Origin: Bacteroidetes bacterium QH_1_64_81
GTDB lineage: Bacteria > Bacteroidota > Rhodothermia > Rhodothermales > Salinibacteraceae
DNA length: 16,668 nucleotides
Assembly (NCBI GenBank): GCA_003022655.1
Contig: PXSX01000021.1
Coordinates: 1 to 16,668 of the forward strand
Direction of reading: 5' to 3'
The number at the start of each line of letters is the position of its first letter. Position 1 is the stretch's first letter. Both the position numbers and the translations under genes were made by a program. The notes below the pieces were generated by a model. It searched no databases and was not told the DNA's origin. It saw only the letters and a program-made list of their open reading frames with translations. Shown here piece after piece: positions 15,869-16,668 of this stretch.

Positions 15869-16668
15869 ATGCCCGACGCCGACCCCATCCTACAGGAGCT
15901 CTACCGCCATCGCTTCGAGGGCGTGGCCGACGAGATGGGCGTGACGCTCCGGCGCACCAGCTACTCGCCCAATATCAAGGAGCGGCTCGACTTCTCCTGC
16001 CCGCCCGCACCGCCGTCGATCATTGGGCCGAGGGCGACGTGGTGGTGCTCAACGATCCGTACGAGGGCGGCACGCACCTTCCGGACGTGACGATGGTCTC
16101 ACCGGTGTTCGTGGACGACGAGGCGGCGCCCTCCTTCTTCGTGGCAAGCCGGGCGCACCACGCCGACGTGGGCGGCATGACGCCGGGCTCGCTGCCCCTC
16201 GCCACCGAACTGGTGCAGGAGGGCACCGTCATTCCGCCCGTCAAACTGTACGACGGCGGCACGCGCAACGACGCCCTGCTGCGCATAATTCTCCGCAACG
16301 TGCGCACGCCCGAGGAGCGGCGGGGCGACCTCGCGGCCCAGCGGGCCGCTCACGCCGTCGGCGCCGAGCGCCTGCAGGCCCTGGCCGACGCCCACGGGAC
16401 CGACGAGGTGACCACTTATGCGCGCCACCTTCAGGCCTACAGCGAGCGCCGGACACGGGCGGCCCTCGCCGACTGGCCCGAAGGCACCTATACGTTCGCG
16501 GACGAGCTGGAGGTCGAGGACGACGAGACGGCCACGATTCGCGTGACGGCGACGGTGGGCAATGACACCGTCACGTTCGACTTCGAGGGCACCGACGACG
16601 CGGTCGACGGCAACCTGAATGCCGTGCTCCCCATCACCGAGTCGGCCTGCTACTACGTGGTACAGGGC
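15869..16668 (+). pseudogene. hyuB: HyuB-type hydantoinase B / oxoprolinase subunit, frame broken and cut by window end
   Basis: HyuB is the partner of HyuA in ATP-dependent opening of hydantoins or 5-oxoproline. The first frame reads from ATG 15869: DPILQELYRHRFEGVADEMG, TLRRTSYSPNIKERLDFSC. From about 16003 the protein continues in another frame (RTAVDHWAEGDVVVLNDPYE, GGTHLPDVTMVSPVF, ASRAHHADVGGMTPGSLP, EGTVIPPVKLYDGG) to the window edge. Between DFSC and the next block HyuB proteins normally have about 25-30 residues, including a conserved HIPVHLGAMP-type segment, and these are absent, so some 80 bases of the form 3n+1 are missing. The first frame stops at 16088-16090. No Shine-Dalgarno sequence is present; the 268 bases before it hold only a small hairpin CCCC-gtaaa-GGGG (15669-15681). 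The C-terminal half lies outside the window. Confidence 0.85.

Noticed and set aside
15582..15944. 120-codon frame between GH97 and hyuB
   Set aside because: It overlaps the end of GH97 and the start of hyuB in the wrong frame and has no recognisable domain.
1..16668. CRISPR arrays, tRNA or rRNA genes, phage genes, complete insertion sequences
   Set aside because: I looked for spaced repeats, tRNA arms, rRNA motifs and transposase or phage protein motifs and saw none.

Overview
The window looks like a chromosome segment from a salt-adapted, high-GC member of the Bacteroidota side of the tree, most like Salinibacter and relatives (Rhodothermota). The reasons are Asp/Glu-rich proteins, an STN-type TonB-dependent receptor next to an ECF sigma/FecR pair, a GH97 glycosidase, start codons without Shine-Dalgarno sequences, and a 7TM histidine kinase front end that resembles haloarchaeal sensors. 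This assignment is inference from protein style. All recognised genes lie on the + strand.

Layout: (1) 3-2774, the 3' part of a large cytosolic PAS/PAS/PAS/GAF/PAS histidine kinase. (2) 3162-5275, a second kinase (7TM-PAS-PAS-HisKA-HATPase) split by an internal deletion that shifts frame. (3) 5397-5560, a TPP riboswitch with a hairpin that covers the start codon of tenA, followed by tenA (5560-6239), also split by a small internal deletion. (4) 6411-8447, an intact HyuA-type hydantoinase/oxoprolinase subunit. (5) 8543-12918, an ECF sigma factor, an overlapping FecR-type anti-sigma gene (broken) and a TonB-dependent receptor with an N-terminal STN signalling domain. (6) 12919-13704, a gene-free stretch holding a 193-bp MITE-like element with inverted ends and a 4-bp flanking duplication. 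(7) 13705-15600, a secreted GH97 glycoside hydrolase. (8) 15869 to the window end, the HyuB partner subunit, again broken and cut off by the window edge.

How the genes fit together: the sigma/anti-sigma/STN-receptor trio is a Fec-like trans-envelope sensing and uptake cassette. With the GH97 enzyme it may form a small glycan-use locus, although no SusD-like gene is seen. This block sits between hyuA and hyuB, which are normally adjacent, so it may be an insertion into a hyuAB operon. tenA belongs to thiamine salvage and is placed under TPP control.

The most striking property of the window is that four of nine protein genes (second kinase, tenA, fecR, hyuB) each appear to lack an internal stretch of sequence with loss of frame, while neighbours such as hyuA, sigma, receptor and GH97 read through cleanly. 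Either this genome copy is decaying by short deletions, or the assembly dropped short pieces. The sequence alone cannot decide between these.
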